Assembly: GCF_000231405.2 (NCBI RefSeq)
Contig: NZ_CP007032.1
Location: 372,001-436,000 of the forward strand
Source of the DNA: Desulfitobacterium metallireducens DSM 15288
Lineage (GTDB): Bacteria; Bacillota; Desulfitobacteriia; Desulfitobacteriales; Desulfitobacteriaceae
Direction: 5' to 3'
Length of the DNA: 64,000 bases
Each line of letters opens with the position of its first letter. The stretch's first letter is position 1. The translations under genes and the position numbers were made by a program. Shown here in pieces: positions 16,809 through 25,689 of this stretch. The notes under the pieces are model-generated. The model ran no database searches. It was not told where the DNA came from and was given only the letters and a program-made list of their open reading frames with translations.

Positions 16809-18095
16809 CTATCTTATTTTACTTTTCATATATTTAATCTCATTGTCATAAAATTCCGCAAGGTAAGGTTCTTTAATAATCTGATAATACTTCTTTAGAA
16901 GTGAGCAGCAGGTTATTTGCTCATATGATGGAGGTAATTTACTTAGAATATCGTAGCATCGGGTTAATATTAGAAAACTTTTATTGAGCTCCTTAGTTTT
17001 TAAGTGGCGTTTAGCGATAATACAAAAGCTGCTTGCTAAAGCCAGTGAATCATTGTTCTCCGATAGTTCGTTATGGATACTGGCTAATAAGTTGTCTGCT
17101 TGACTTATATTATCCTCTAATAGATATACATTAACGAGTTCAGCTAAAGCAAATTGTTTTGTTCTTCTATTTTTAGTCTCTAAATTGATCCTCAAAGATT
17201 TCCCTAGCCAATATTTTGATCGTTTTGTTTTACCTAAAAGAGAAAAATAAAGTCCAATGTTACAATATAGAACGTCTTTATCTCGTGGTTTTATTTCTGA
17301 CTTTGCAGTCCAATAACCTCTAAGTACACATTGCCTCGCCTTATGTAGATCATTTTTATCAAGTGCCACTTGTGCAAGGCTGGAGAAGGCGTTTATTTTT
17401 ACGTGATTTGGACCGTATTCTATCGCTTTTTCGTACATTTCGCTTGCCCGTTTATATTGATGAGTTCGTCTGAATAGAGTACCCATATTAAGATATACGA
17501 TAGCAACCTGTTTTCCTGAATCCCAAAGAAATAGGCTGGATCGGAATGATTTCATAGCTTCTTTGTAATTTCCTTTAGCAACTAAGGCTCCGCCAATACT
17601 CCCCATAACTTTTGCTTTAAAGCGTTTTTCAACAGACAGACTAGGCTGTAACTGCTTTGCCTGTTCGAAGAGTTTAAGGGCATCTTCAAATTGGTTCTCT
17701 AGGGCTAATTGCCATCCTTCATACCATTCCACATACCTCTTCGCAAGGAGAACTGAGCTACTTATTGTGTATAGTAGGTCCGTATAATAGCGAATCTCTC
17801 TCTTATTATCTACGTCCAGAGCATCCAAGAGGTTATTTAACCAAAGCAGTCCTTGTTTCTGAGCCTCCTGGCTTTCCGTTCTTTTAAGTCCGTGCGGAAT
17901 TAGGAAAGTTTTAAAGTCATTGGGCTGGATATTTAAGTTTTCTGAGAGCAATCTTATTATTTCTTCATCAATATTGGTTCTGTGCCCATTAACTATAAGT
18001 GAAAGATAGCTGCTACTTATATTACAACTTTTGGCTAAGCTGCTTATTGTTAATGAATTATCTATAAGCTTTTGTTTTAACGGAGTAATTCTCAC
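16809..18095 (-). CDS. HTH-TPR (RRNPP-like) transcription regulator
   Basis: A 428-residue cytoplasmic regulator. An N-terminal XRE-type helix-turn-helix occupies about residues 5-60 (LTISSLAKSCNISSSYLSL). The rest is a chain of TPR-like helices (for example AKGNYKEAMKSFRSSLFLW and YKRASEMYEKAIEYGPNH). This is the domain order of PlcR, NprR and related peptide receptors. GTG 18095 is the best start: AGGAGG lies nine bases upstream, whereas ATG 18122 would overlap that site. The exported 40-residue peptide gene just downstream is the candidate ligand. Confidence 0.75.
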   Translation of the reverse strand: MRITPLKQKLIDNSLTISSLAKSCNISSSYLSLIVNGHRTNIDEEIIRLLSENLNIQPNDFKTFLIPHGLKRTESQEAQKQGLLWLNNLLDALDVDNKREIRYYTDLLYTISSSVLLAKRYVEWYEGWQLALENQFEDALKLFEQAKQLQPSLSVEKRFKAKVMGSIGGALVAKGNYKEAMKSFRSSLFLWDSGKQVAIVYLNMGTLFRRTHQYKRASEMYEKAIEYGPNHVKINAFSSLAQVALDKNDLHKARQCVLRGYWTAKSEIKPRDKDVLYCNIGLYFSLLGKTKRSKYWLGKSLRINLETKNRRTKQFALAELVNVYLLEDNISQADNLLASIHNELSENNDSLALASSFCIIAKRHLKTKELNKSFLILTRCYDILSKLPPSYEQITCCSLLKKYYQIIKEPYLAEFYDNEIKYMKSKIR

Positions 18096-18191
18096 TAAAA
18101 AGCACCTCCTATTGTTTATCATTACTTTTTACACGAACATTCTCAACTCCTTCTATTTGGTATTTTAATCCTTTATTAATCCGGAAATTAA

Positions 18192-18371
18192 TAATGAGCT
18201 ACTAGAGGCTATCGGGGCGGCGGATCTGGATGTAGATCAAAAAGCCAAGGTTGAGCTTGAACTTCGCAACGATATCCATATTCTGACCAGCAACGAACGG
18301 CTCGAGATTATTGCGCAGGACTTCGTGGAACATTACTCCGAACTCTGGACAACAGGAAAAGCCATGTTTTC
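18192..18371 (+). pseudogene. Fragment of type I restriction HsdR
   Basis: Open frame without start or end encoding EAIGAADLDVDQKAKVELEL, then a stretch with RNDIHILTSNERLEIIA and HYSELWTTGKAMF. This matches the helicase-domain region of HsdR, where the sequence normally continues into CIDK and the next motif; here it breaks off at SLSFVSPK. It is higher in GC than its flanks. It is the remnant of a lost restriction-modification locus. Confidence 0.6.
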
Positions 18372-18583
18372 CCTCTCTTTTGTGTCCCCAAAATGTCCCC
18401 GAAAATTACTCTATAAACCTAAAACTCAATACTCAAAACCCGCTTAAAATAAGGAAATTATCAACATCGCCGAAGCTTATATTAAATCATTTTCCTCACA
18501 CATAGATTGATTTAGTCCGACCTAATTTCGAAGAAATATATAATGATGATTGACAAGTACCCGTCCCTTTCCGAAAGTCCACT

Positions 18584-19333
18584 TTATACGTCTTTCAAAA
18601 ATTGATTTGTCCTCCCCATTTTATAGGCAAGTTTAATCATCTCTTGTTCTTCTGCAGTTATTTTTCGGGCATATATTTTTTCGAATTGCTGAAGTAGCTT
18701 ATCGATATCTATTATTCTTTTTTGATGTTTCTGTCTAATTGCTCTGTGGGATGGGTCATAGGGTTTTGGTTGAATCGAAGAATTATATACTTTTTTAAAT
18801 ATTTCAGCCGTATAAAAAGCATCATGAAGTGCATTGTGAAATGCATATGTTATTGGGATATGGAGTAACTCAACAGCATGTTGAAGACGTAATAAGTTTT
18901 TTTGAGAAAAATTGAAATGCGTGGAAACATAGGGTTGTAGGTTGATAACCCTTTTCGGTAAAAACCTGTGGCTTAATTGATGGTGTTCGGCATTTTTGAA
19001 TAGTTCTGTTATATCAGACATGCCCCAAGCACAAAATATAGAATCGCTCTCATTGATAAACGTTGTATACGCCTCATAAATCTTAGGAAAGGGCTCTTCT
19101 GTTAGAAGCTGCTCTGTGGTTATACCGGTCAATTCTGTGACAAATGGATTAATTCTTGTGTAGAAGGTTGGCTTTACGTAACGGTTAAAAGTGTCTACGG
19201 TGTTAAATTCCAAATTTAATTTGATGGCACCCATTTGGATAATTTCGAAGGGATAGGGAGATCGTTTTCTATCAAAATTCTGCAAAGAAGAAACGTCTTG
19301 ATTAAATTCTAAATCAAATATAATGAAAGGCAT
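18584..19333 (-). CDS. DEDDh-type 3'-5' exonuclease (KapD-like)
   Basis: A 249-residue RNase T/DnaQ-fold exonuclease: ExoI motif FDLEFNQ (Asp6, Glu8), ExoII region around FCAWGMSDI, and ExoIII HNALHDAFYTAEIF (His and Asp). The family includes the sporulation-inhibitor KapD and ERI-type exonucleases acting on RNA or DNA ends. The C-terminal 60 residues are basic and helical. The start is supported by AAGGAG seven bases upstream. It is probably monocistronic. Confidence 0.8.
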   Translation of the reverse strand: MPFIIFDLEFNQDVSSLQNFDRKRSPYPFEIIQMGAIKLNLEFNTVDTFNRYVKPTFYTRINPFVTELTGITTEQLLTEEPFPKIYEAYTTFINESDSIFCAWGMSDITELFKNAEHHQLSHRFLPKRVINLQPYVSTHFNFSQKNLLRLQHAVELLHIPITYAFHNALHDAFYTAEIFKKVYNSSIQPKPYDPSHRAIRQKHQKRIIDIDKLLQQFEKIYARKITAEEQEMIKLAYKMGRTNQFLKDV

Positions 19334-19369
19334 ATTAGAACTCCTTAAACCACCTGATTTCTTTTATTT

Positions 19370-19495
19370 TTGGCTGGATATAAGGATGCTATCCGCACCC
19401 GATTAAAAGGTCTTGGTTTTTCACCAAAAGGACGAGTTCAGAATAGTATACATAAGGTTCGTCATTATATGAAAGGAGATTACAAATGGGATTGA
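19370..19495 (+). pseudogene. Short C-terminal fragment before beta-helix gene
   Basis: An open frame ends with LKGLGFSPKGRVQNSIHKVR and HYMKGDYKWD, overlapping the ATG of the next gene by four codons. A TTG at 19370 has no ribosome site. It may be the tail of a truncated gene; the family is not recognised. Confidence 0.3.
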
Positions 19496-20628
19496 ACGTT
19501 ATCAATAGAGAAAGTTCATCAACTGTTATTGAAGATGTTTTAGGTCCAATTCAAGCTGCAACAATCACGGTTACTAATACCAATGATAGCGGCCCAGGTT
19601 CACTTCGTGAAGCTATTGCAACAGCTGCGGCAGGTTCCGCCATTGTCTTTAGTAATGCAATCCTACCAGCTACTATTACTTTAACCAGTGGCCCAATTAC
19701 GATTAATAAAACCTTAAACATCAACGGTCCTGGTTCGAATCAGTTAATAATCAGTGGTTCTAATAACCGTATTTTTGTTATTAGCGGTGCAACAACTGTA
19801 GTAACAATCACGGGTATAACGTTCGAAAATGGTTTTAATTCAGGTTCAGGCGGAGCCATCTTGAATCAAGGTGCAACATTAAATGTGATACGCTGTACGT
19901 TCTCCAACAACAGCTCAGATTCATTTGGGGGGGCTATAGCGAATATTGCATCAGGTAATGTCAATATTTCAAATAGTACGTTCTCCCAAAACAATTCAGG
20001 AAGTTATGGCGGGGCTATTGCAAATGGGGCTGTAGCAGGTGAAACGGGTACAGTCACGATTACAAGAACTACGTTCATAAATAACCACGGAAGTTTTAGC
20101 GGGGCTATAGGGAATGCTTTTGGTACCGTCAATCTTTCAAATAGTATGCTCGAATTAAATAGTGCTGATAATAACGGCGGAGCTTTTGCAAATGATGGTT
20201 TAGCTAACATTACGAATACGTTGTTTTCCAATAACAGTACTGGCAATAATGGCGGGGCCTTTGCAAATGATGGCACAGCTAACATTTCGAATACTACGTT
20301 CTCTAACAACAGTGCTGGTAATAATGGTGGAGCTATAGCAAATATTGATTCTGGTACAATTACTATTGATAGAAGTACGTTCTCTAACAACGATGCTACT
20401 AATAATGGCGGGGCAATAGCGAATATTGATTCTGGTACAGTTACGATTTCAAGAAGTACGTTCTCTAACAACAGTGCTGGTAATAGTGGGGGTGCAATAG
20501 CGAATATTGATGCTGGTACAATCACGATTTCAAGAAGTACGTTCACTGGTAACACCGCTCCGAATGGTGAAACTACTGCGAATCTCGATGGTGGTACAAT
20601 CATTATTACAAGCAGTACCATTGCCTAA
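19486..20628 (+). CDS. Right-handed beta-helix repeat protein
   Basis: A 380-residue, very Asn/Ser/Thr/Gly-rich protein. Residues 27-90 follow the CSLREA-type opening ITVTNTNDSGPGSLREAI. From about 110 on, rungs of roughly 25 residues repeat GGAIANIDSGT-(I/V)TISRSTFSNN with few changes, predicting a parallel beta-helix. The DNA repeats are nearly identical at 20200-20560, so copy number may vary. There is no signal peptide or anchor (start MGLNVINRESSS), which is odd for a family usually found on surfaces; a spore-coat location is possible. A ribosome site AAAGGAG is present. Confidence 0.75.
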   Translation: MGLNVINRESSSTVIEDVLGPIQAATITVTNTNDSGPGSLREAIATAAAGSAIVFSNAILPATITLTSGPITINKTLNINGPGSNQLIISGSNNRIFVISGATTVVTITGITFENGFNSGSGGAILNQGATLNVIRCTFSNNSSDSFGGAIANIASGNVNISNSTFSQNNSGSYGGAIANGAVAGETGTVTITRTTFINNHGSFSGAIGNAFGTVNLSNSMLELNSADNNGGAFANDGLANITNTLFSNNSTGNNGGAFANDGTANISNTTFSNNSAGNNGGAIANIDSGTITIDRSTFSNNDATNNGGAIANIDSGTVTISRSTFSNNSAGNSGGAIANIDAGTITISRSTFTGNTAPNGETTANLDGGTIIITSSTIA

Positions 20629-20676
20629 CAACAACCTGTAGAATGTTAGGGAACAGATTAAAGGGGCCGCGGCTCA

Positions 20677-20699
20677 ACGAACTTTAATTAGTTCGTTTT
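20677..20699 (+). terminator. Terminator after beta-helix gene
   Basis: AACGAACT / AGTTCGTT hairpin with a short T-run. Confidence 0.55.
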
Positions 20700-20889
20700 G
20701 CAACGGTCCTTTTTGCATATCTATTTTGCTGCAGCTTGACGATGAGACAGCTTGTTATCTCGGATACCTTCAATGACTTTTCGTAAAACGTCTGTAATAT
20801 TGTTTGCGAATACCTTAGCCTACATTTTATTTGACTATAAACAATAAAGTTTGCTACTTTAATATAAGGAGCTAAGGAGGAACAATGCG

Positions 20890-22053
20890 ATGAATAAAAA
20901 CGACGTGGCAAGTATTCGTAAAGAATTTAAGTTAGAGAATACGAAATTAAAAATCAGAGATGTTGTAAGTATTTACGTTAAAGGGGAAACAAAACAAATC
21001 ATCGGAACAGAAAAAGAGTATTTCGACATGATGGATACAGAGAAACAAGAACTTTATATTAAGAATTTTAAAAAGCTACTCACGGGACAACTTGATTCCA
21101 AAGTATTCGAACTTGAATTTTCGGATAATAAGCTAGGGCAAAACCCTACCCAAAGAGCATTGATTGATACCCTACAATCCAGTGATTTTATTGAACAAGC
21201 TGAAGAAATTGCTCATAAGATCACCGACAAGTGTGATTATAAAAGCGATTTTATGATTTCCTTTTTACGGGGTGAGGTTTATAAACCCATGAAGAAGGAA
21301 AAAGGGGAAGATGAGTCAGGAATGGATGACGAAGTGTTTTCCTTTGAATTTTTTATGGGAAGTGTTAATCCTGTAACGATCCCCAAAACCGAACTTAAAT
21401 TTGATTTTGAAGGTAAGGCATTTATAGCTGATATTCCAATGGATGTCATTATTAACTTAACTGCTCCGTTAGATGGATTTATGTTTCCTTCATGGGATGA
21501 TAATTCTGCAGATGTGAATAAAGTGGTTTATTATTCCAATAAAGCGAATACCCCAAACATGGAGTTTTTATCGAAAGTCTTAGAATGCGATATTCAAGCT
21601 ACTGCTCAAACAGAAAAGGCTCAATTTCTTGAAATCGTACAAGAAGTTGCGGGTAAAGAGATTGAACCTGAGAAGATAGCCAGTATCTATGAGAGCGTGA
21701 ATTACATTTTAACGAGGAATGAAGAAGAGGAAAGCAGTGAAATTGCCAGTATTGGAATGAAGGATATGGAAAAGATTCTTCAAGCCAGCGGGGTTGAAAA
21801 TACCCAGGGTTTGGAGACAGCTTTCATGAAAATTACAGGGACCGATAAACATGAGTTTAAAGCAGCAAACATCGTCCCCAACTTTGCAGGGAAATCAATT
21901 AAAATCGAAAATAATACAGTGAGCATTTCCGTAAGTCCACAAGATCTGAAAAATATTAAGCAAGTTAAGAAAGATGGACGGCGGTACTTACTTATTGAGA
22001 TTGAGGAAACAGCTAACCTAGAAGGTTTTGAATTAAGCACTGAAGCGATCTAA
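20890..22053 (+). CDS. DUF4317 family protein
   Basis: A 387-residue cytoplasmic acidic protein. The N-terminus NKNDVASIRKEFK, the motif LLTGQLDSKVFELEF and the length match DUF4317, a family confined largely to Firmicutes with no assigned activity. It starts at ATG 20890 with AAGGAGG upstream and has no neighbours in its unit. The beginning of conventional chromosome after the accessory stretch is placed here on composition; this is inference. Confidence 0.75.
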   Translation: MNKNDVASIRKEFKLENTKLKIRDVVSIYVKGETKQIIGTEKEYFDMMDTEKQELYIKNFKKLLTGQLDSKVFELEFSDNKLGQNPTQRALIDTLQSSDFIEQAEEIAHKITDKCDYKSDFMISFLRGEVYKPMKKEKGEDESGMDDEVFSFEFFMGSVNPVTIPKTELKFDFEGKAFIADIPMDVIINLTAPLDGFMFPSWDDNSADVNKVVYYSNKANTPNMEFLSKVLECDIQATAQTEKAQFLEIVQEVAGKEIEPEKIASIYESVNYILTRNEEEESSEIASIGMKDMEKILQASGVENTQGLETAFMKITGTDKHEFKAANIVPNFAGKSIKIENNTVSISVSPQDLKNIKQVKKDGRRYLLIEIEETANLEGFELSTEAI

Positions 22054-22254
22054 TAAAGTCATTTTGACTGTTGTAATCCCCGTTATTTTGTTTCCCATAA
22101 ATGCCCTATTAAGGTATTTGTTATAATTTTTGATGTCTATATTTGTTGAAAACATTGACTTTAGACATGCTACGTGTTACTTTTTTGTAAGAGTCAGGAA
22201 GAAAGCAATCTAGTCCAATACAATCTAGACGCTTGGATCTTTCAGACTTGCGCA

Positions 22255-22280
22255 AAGAATCCCCAGACGTGGGGATTCTT
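22255..22280. terminator. Intrinsic terminator, likely bidirectional
   Basis: AAGAATCCCC-AGACGT-GGGGATTCTT between the convergent DUF4317 and DsrE-family genes. Confidence 0.8.
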
Positions 22281-22294
22281 CTATTATATTCACT

Positions 22295-22771
22295 TCATAT
22301 AAAGAGTTGAATTTGCGAGTCGATCGCGTCTTCCAAATATTGCTGGGCAGTAATGATTTCGACTTCAGGTAAGAGTTCTTCCTCTTTAAAGCCCATGACT
22401 TCGACAGAAAGTTTACATCCGTAGAACTTAACTCCCTTCTTACGTGCTCCGTTCAGGAAATCGGTTAAGGAGGGAGTTTTATCGTCTTCCATCATTTCTA
22501 AGAGCATTTTTTTACCTAATCCAGCGAGATTCATTTTGGATAAGGGTAAATCTTCTACGCCTTGAGGAGTGACAAGACCAAACATTTGCTCAAAAAGGGT
22601 CTTATCCTCTAAGGTAAGTTTATCGGGATCTCGAACAAGCATGAGCCCCCAGAAGGTAAAGAATAGGGTGACATCCATCCCCATTTCCCGCCCCGTATTG
22701 GCAAGAATTAAGGCGGCCAAAGCTTTATCATATTCTCCACTGAAAATCAGTAAATTCATTTTCTTGTTCAT
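22295..22771 (-). CDS. DsrE/DsrF-like family protein
   Basis: A 158-residue protein of the DsrE/DsrF/DrsH superfamily: LLIFSGEYDKALAALILANT at the start, GMDVTLFFTFWG, and a late KGVKFYGCKLSVEVMG that carries the single conserved Cys. Members transfer or bind sulfur in sulfur-metabolising bacteria; this subgroup (with long FFTFWG loop) is common in sulfate reducers and other anaerobes. It is convergent to the DUF4317 gene. Its partner is unknown. Confidence 0.8.
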   Translation of the reverse strand: MNKKMNLLIFSGEYDKALAALILANTGREMGMDVTLFFTFWGLMLVRDPDKLTLEDKTLFEQMFGLVTPQGVEDLPLSKMNLAGLGKKMLLEMMEDDKTPSLTDFLNGARKKGVKFYGCKLSVEVMGFKEEELLPEVEIITAQQYLEDAIDSQIQLFI

Positions 22772-22927
22772 TTATTTCTCCTCATTTAATTCTTATTCTA
22801 TTATTGTCTTCGAAGATTTTGAAAGTATACACAGGACATATTTTTCTTAAAATTAGAAAAACGGTCTTTTAGTCTTTAAAATCTACATAATCGAACACAA
22901 TAGATTATAATTAGCGGAATTCACGAT

Positions 22928-22958
22928 TTGACAAATTTCGATGAATTACAGATATTAT
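22928..22958 (+). promoter_or_regulatory. Possible promoter of citDEF
   Basis: -35 TTGACA (22928-22933) and a -10-like GATATT/TATTAT (22951-22958), about 70 bases before citD. Confidence 0.45.
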
Positions 22959-23019
22959 TAGATTAGGAAAGAAATTTTTAGTTATTCGTAGCAAAGTTGA
23001 GCTTAAGGAGGTCTAAAGC

Positions 23020-23292
23020 ATGAAAATCACAAAAACAGCACAGGCTGGAGCTGTAGAATCAAGTGATGTACTCGTTACTGTTGCACCGAATCCTGAGGGC
23101 GGGATTAAGGTCGAACTTGAGACCAAAAGAGTCATTGAGAAACAATTTGGTCAGCAGATCAAGAAAGTGATTCGAGAAACGGTTGAAGAAATGGATGTTG
23201 AAGATGTAATCGTGAAAGCTCAAGATAAAGGGGCTTTAGATTATACTTATCGGGCAAGAGTTAAAGCCGCTCTTGAGAGAGCGACGTTATAG
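23020..23292 (+). CDS. citD: Citrate lyase acyl carrier protein (gamma subunit)
   Basis: A 90-residue CitD. It begins MKITKTAQAGAVESSDVLV, where the Ser of ESSD is the conserved attachment position for the phosphoribosyl-dephospho-CoA prosthetic group, and ends in the ALDYTYRARVKAALERA segment typical of the family. It carries acyl groups between CitE and CitF in the cleavage of citrate to acetate and oxaloacetate. It is first of three genes in order D-E-F; AAGGAGG lies upstream. Confidence 0.9.
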   Translation: MKITKTAQAGAVESSDVLVTVAPNPEGGIKVELETKRVIEKQFGQQIKKVIRETVEEMDVEDVIVKAQDKGALDYTYRARVKAALERATL

Positions 23293-23323
23293 ACGCAAGA
23301 TGAAGTGAAAGGGAGAATTGAAG

Positions 23324-24028
23324 ATGAGTCATAACAGAAGTATGCTGATTATTTCAGGAAATAGTCCTAAGCGACTTCAAGATGCCTCTGTTTTTAATCC
23401 AGATTTACTTGTACTGGACATAGCAGATCAGGTGTCGAACGAAGAAAAGGATAGTGCACGCTTGCTGGTTAAAGAAGCGATTAGTTTTATGGACTATGAA
23501 AATGTGAAGATCGTTGTGAGGATAAATACGCTTGAATCGGGTTTTGGCGCAAAGGATATTGAAGTTATCGCCAAGGTAAAACCTACGGCCTTAATGGTTC
23601 CTCAGGCAAATGCAGACCTGCTTCAAGATGTCGAAAGACTCCTTGATCGGGTTGAAAAAGAAGCAGGGATTGAACAAGGAAAAATCCAACTCTTCCCTGT
23701 TGTTGAGACAGCCAAAGCACTTGAAGATGTTTCTTCCATTCTCAGTGCTTCAACGAGAGTAGCAGGTGTCTTCTTCAATGCAGATGGACTGGCTAAAGAA
23801 CTAGGAATAACACGGACTAAAGAGGGCGAAGAGATCCTTTATGCACGGAGTAAAGTGGCTTTAGCTTGTCATATAGCGGGTTTAGATAGCTTCGATACCC
23901 CTTATAATGATGGGAATGATCTTGAGGGCTTGGAACAGGACGCGACTAAAGCTCACAACTTAGGCTTTAGCGGAAAAGCAGCCATCAATGGCCGTCAAAT
24001 TGATATCATTCATCGCGTATTTGCTTAA
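23324..24028 (+). CDS. citE: Citrate lyase beta subunit-like protein
   Basis: A 234-residue HpcH/HpaI-CitE aldolase-fold protein with LVLDIADQVSNEEKDSAR, VVRINTLESGFGAKDIE, LFPVVETAKALED and GISRT-like metal-site regions. It is shorter than the usual CitE (about 290 residues), lacking part of the C-terminal lid. It would cleave citryl-ACP to oxaloacetate and acetyl-ACP, in complex with CitD and CitF. ATG 23324 is favoured over the TTG two codons earlier. Confidence 0.8.
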   Translation: MSHNRSMLIISGNSPKRLQDASVFNPDLLVLDIADQVSNEEKDSARLLVKEAISFMDYENVKIVVRINTLESGFGAKDIEVIAKVKPTALMVPQANADLLQDVERLLDRVEKEAGIEQGKIQLFPVVETAKALEDVSSILSASTRVAGVFFNADGLAKELGITRTKEGEEILYARSKVALACHIAGLDSFDTPYNDGNDLEGLEQDATKAHNLGFSGKAAINGRQIDIIHRVFA

Positions 24029-24066
24029 TTTTAGGGCTAATCATAAATTGAAACGAGGGGAATTGC

Positions 24067-25611
24067 ATGAAGAATAGTGTAGGACGTGAAATTCCAGAAT
24101 ATCTTGAAGGCTATGGTCAAGTGAAGCCTTTTGAAGGGGCTTTTGCTAATTATGGAGATCGTTGTAAAACAACTGTGAAACTGCGTTCCAAAAAACCAGG
24201 GGAAAGCAAACTTGTGGATACAATTGATGAGGTTTTAGACAAAGTGGGGATTCGGGATGGCATGACGGTTTCGTTCCATCACCATCTCAGGAACGGTGAC
24301 TTTGTGCTGAATCAGGTTATGGCAGCGATTGCCAAACGCGGAATTAAGGATATTACGGTTGCCGCGACAGGAATCTTCCCGATTCATGAACCGCTTGTGG
24401 CATTGATTAAGGACGGGACGGTTACAGGAATCAATGTCAACTACATTGCTCCAGGTCCGGTCGCTAAAGCGATATCGAAAGGACTATTGAAAAATCCAGC
24501 AGTACTGATGAGTCACGGTGGACGTCCTCGAGCTATTGAAAGCGGAGACATCCATATTGATGTGGCCTTTATTGCTGCTCCCACAGCGGACTCTTATGGA
24601 AACATGAATGGTGTCTATGGAAATGCAGCTTGCGGAACGTTAGCCTATGCAGTTCCAGATGCTCAGTATGCGGATTGTGTTGTTGCGGTTACAGATAATC
24701 TCGTCCCTTATCCGGCTTGCCCGATTGAGATTACTCAAGACTATGTGGATTACGTCGTGAAGGTTGATTCCATCGGTGATCCTAATGGTATCGTCTCAGG
24801 GACATTAACGGTGACCAAAGACCCTGTAGGTTTACGTATTGCAAAGCTCGCAGCAGAAGTGATCGAAGCAACGGACTATATCAAAGATGGGATGTCCTTC
24901 CAAACTGGTGCGGGGGGAACCTCTTTGGCTGTTGCCGCTGAAGTCCGAAAGTTTATGAAAGAAAAGAATGTGGTCGGGAGCTTCGCCGCTGGCGGAATCA
25001 CGGGCTACATGGTGGATATGCTCAAAGAAGGGCTTTTCCGCACCCTCTTTGATGTGCAGTGTTTTGACTTTAAAGCGATTGCGTCCTTACGTGATAATGA
25101 GACACATCAATGGATGAGCGGTTCGCTTTATGGCAATCCACATAATAGAGGCGCAGTGGTTAATAATTTGGATGTTATGATTTTAGGGGCTACGGAAATT
25201 GACACAGACTTCAATGTCAATGTTGTGACGGGGTCTGATGGTGTGATTATTGGGGCTTCGGGCGGTCATAATGATACCGCAGCAGGTTCGAAAATCTCAA
25301 TTGTTGTGACGAACTTGACCAAAGGGCGTTTACCTGTGGTCAAAGATAAGGTGACGACAGTCACTACTCCTGGAGAAACGGTTGACGTTCTAGTCACCGA
25401 ACGAGGAATTGCAGTTAATCCACGGCGAACGGATCTTATCGAAAAACTGAAAGAAACCCATTTACCGGTTATGCTGATTGAGGAACTTAAAGACTTGGCA
25501 GAACGTTTAACGGGTAAACCTGAACCGATTCAAGTGGGAGATCAAGTTGTTGCCATCGTTGAGTATCGGGATGGGACGGTTATTGACGTTGTGAGAAAAG
25601 TGCTGGACTAA
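24067..25611 (+). CDS. citF: Citrate lyase alpha subunit (citrate:ACP transferase)
   Basis: A 514-residue CitF, full length for the family. It carries the N-terminal GREIPEYLEGYG and GAFANYGD, the CoA-transferase fold motifs VSFHHHLRNGD, FQTGAGGTSLAVA, VTGSDGVIIGASGGHNDTA and the C-terminal VTERGIAVNPRR. It exchanges acetyl for citryl on the CitD carrier. The accessory genes citC, citX and citG needed to build and acetylate the prosthetic group are not in this window. A strong terminator follows. Confidence 0.92.
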   Translation: MKNSVGREIPEYLEGYGQVKPFEGAFANYGDRCKTTVKLRSKKPGESKLVDTIDEVLDKVGIRDGMTVSFHHHLRNGDFVLNQVMAAIAKRGIKDITVAATGIFPIHEPLVALIKDGTVTGINVNYIAPGPVAKAISKGLLKNPAVLMSHGGRPRAIESGDIHIDVAFIAAPTADSYGNMNGVYGNAACGTLAYAVPDAQYADCVVAVTDNLVPYPACPIEITQDYVDYVVKVDSIGDPNGIVSGTLTVTKDPVGLRIAKLAAEVIEATDYIKDGMSFQTGAGGTSLAVAAEVRKFMKEKNVVGSFAAGGITGYMVDMLKEGLFRTLFDVQCFDFKAIASLRDNETHQWMSGSLYGNPHNRGAVVNNLDVMILGATEIDTDFNVNVVTGSDGVIIGASGGHNDTAAGSKISIVVTNLTKGRLPVVKDKVTTVTTPGETVDVLVTERGIAVNPRRTDLIEKLKETHLPVMLIEELKDLAERLTGKPEPIQVGDQVVAIVEYRDGTVIDVVRKVLD

Positions 25612-25640
25612 GTTAATAACGTGAAATAGTTATTTATTAA

Positions 25641-25686
25641 GGGGGCATCACTAAAGCAGTAATTTGCTTTGGTGATGCCCCCTTTT
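25641..25686. terminator. Bidirectional terminator
   Basis: GGGGGCATCAC / GTGATGCCCCC with an inner AAAGCA/TGCTTT stem and T-tail, between convergent citF and the hydrogenase-like gene. Confidence 0.9.
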
Positions 25687-25689
25687 CCA

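Noticed and set aside
20004-20621. 205-codon minus-strand frame over the beta-helix gene
   Set aside because: It follows from the repetitive Asn/Gly/Ser codons of the + strand gene and has no ribosome site.
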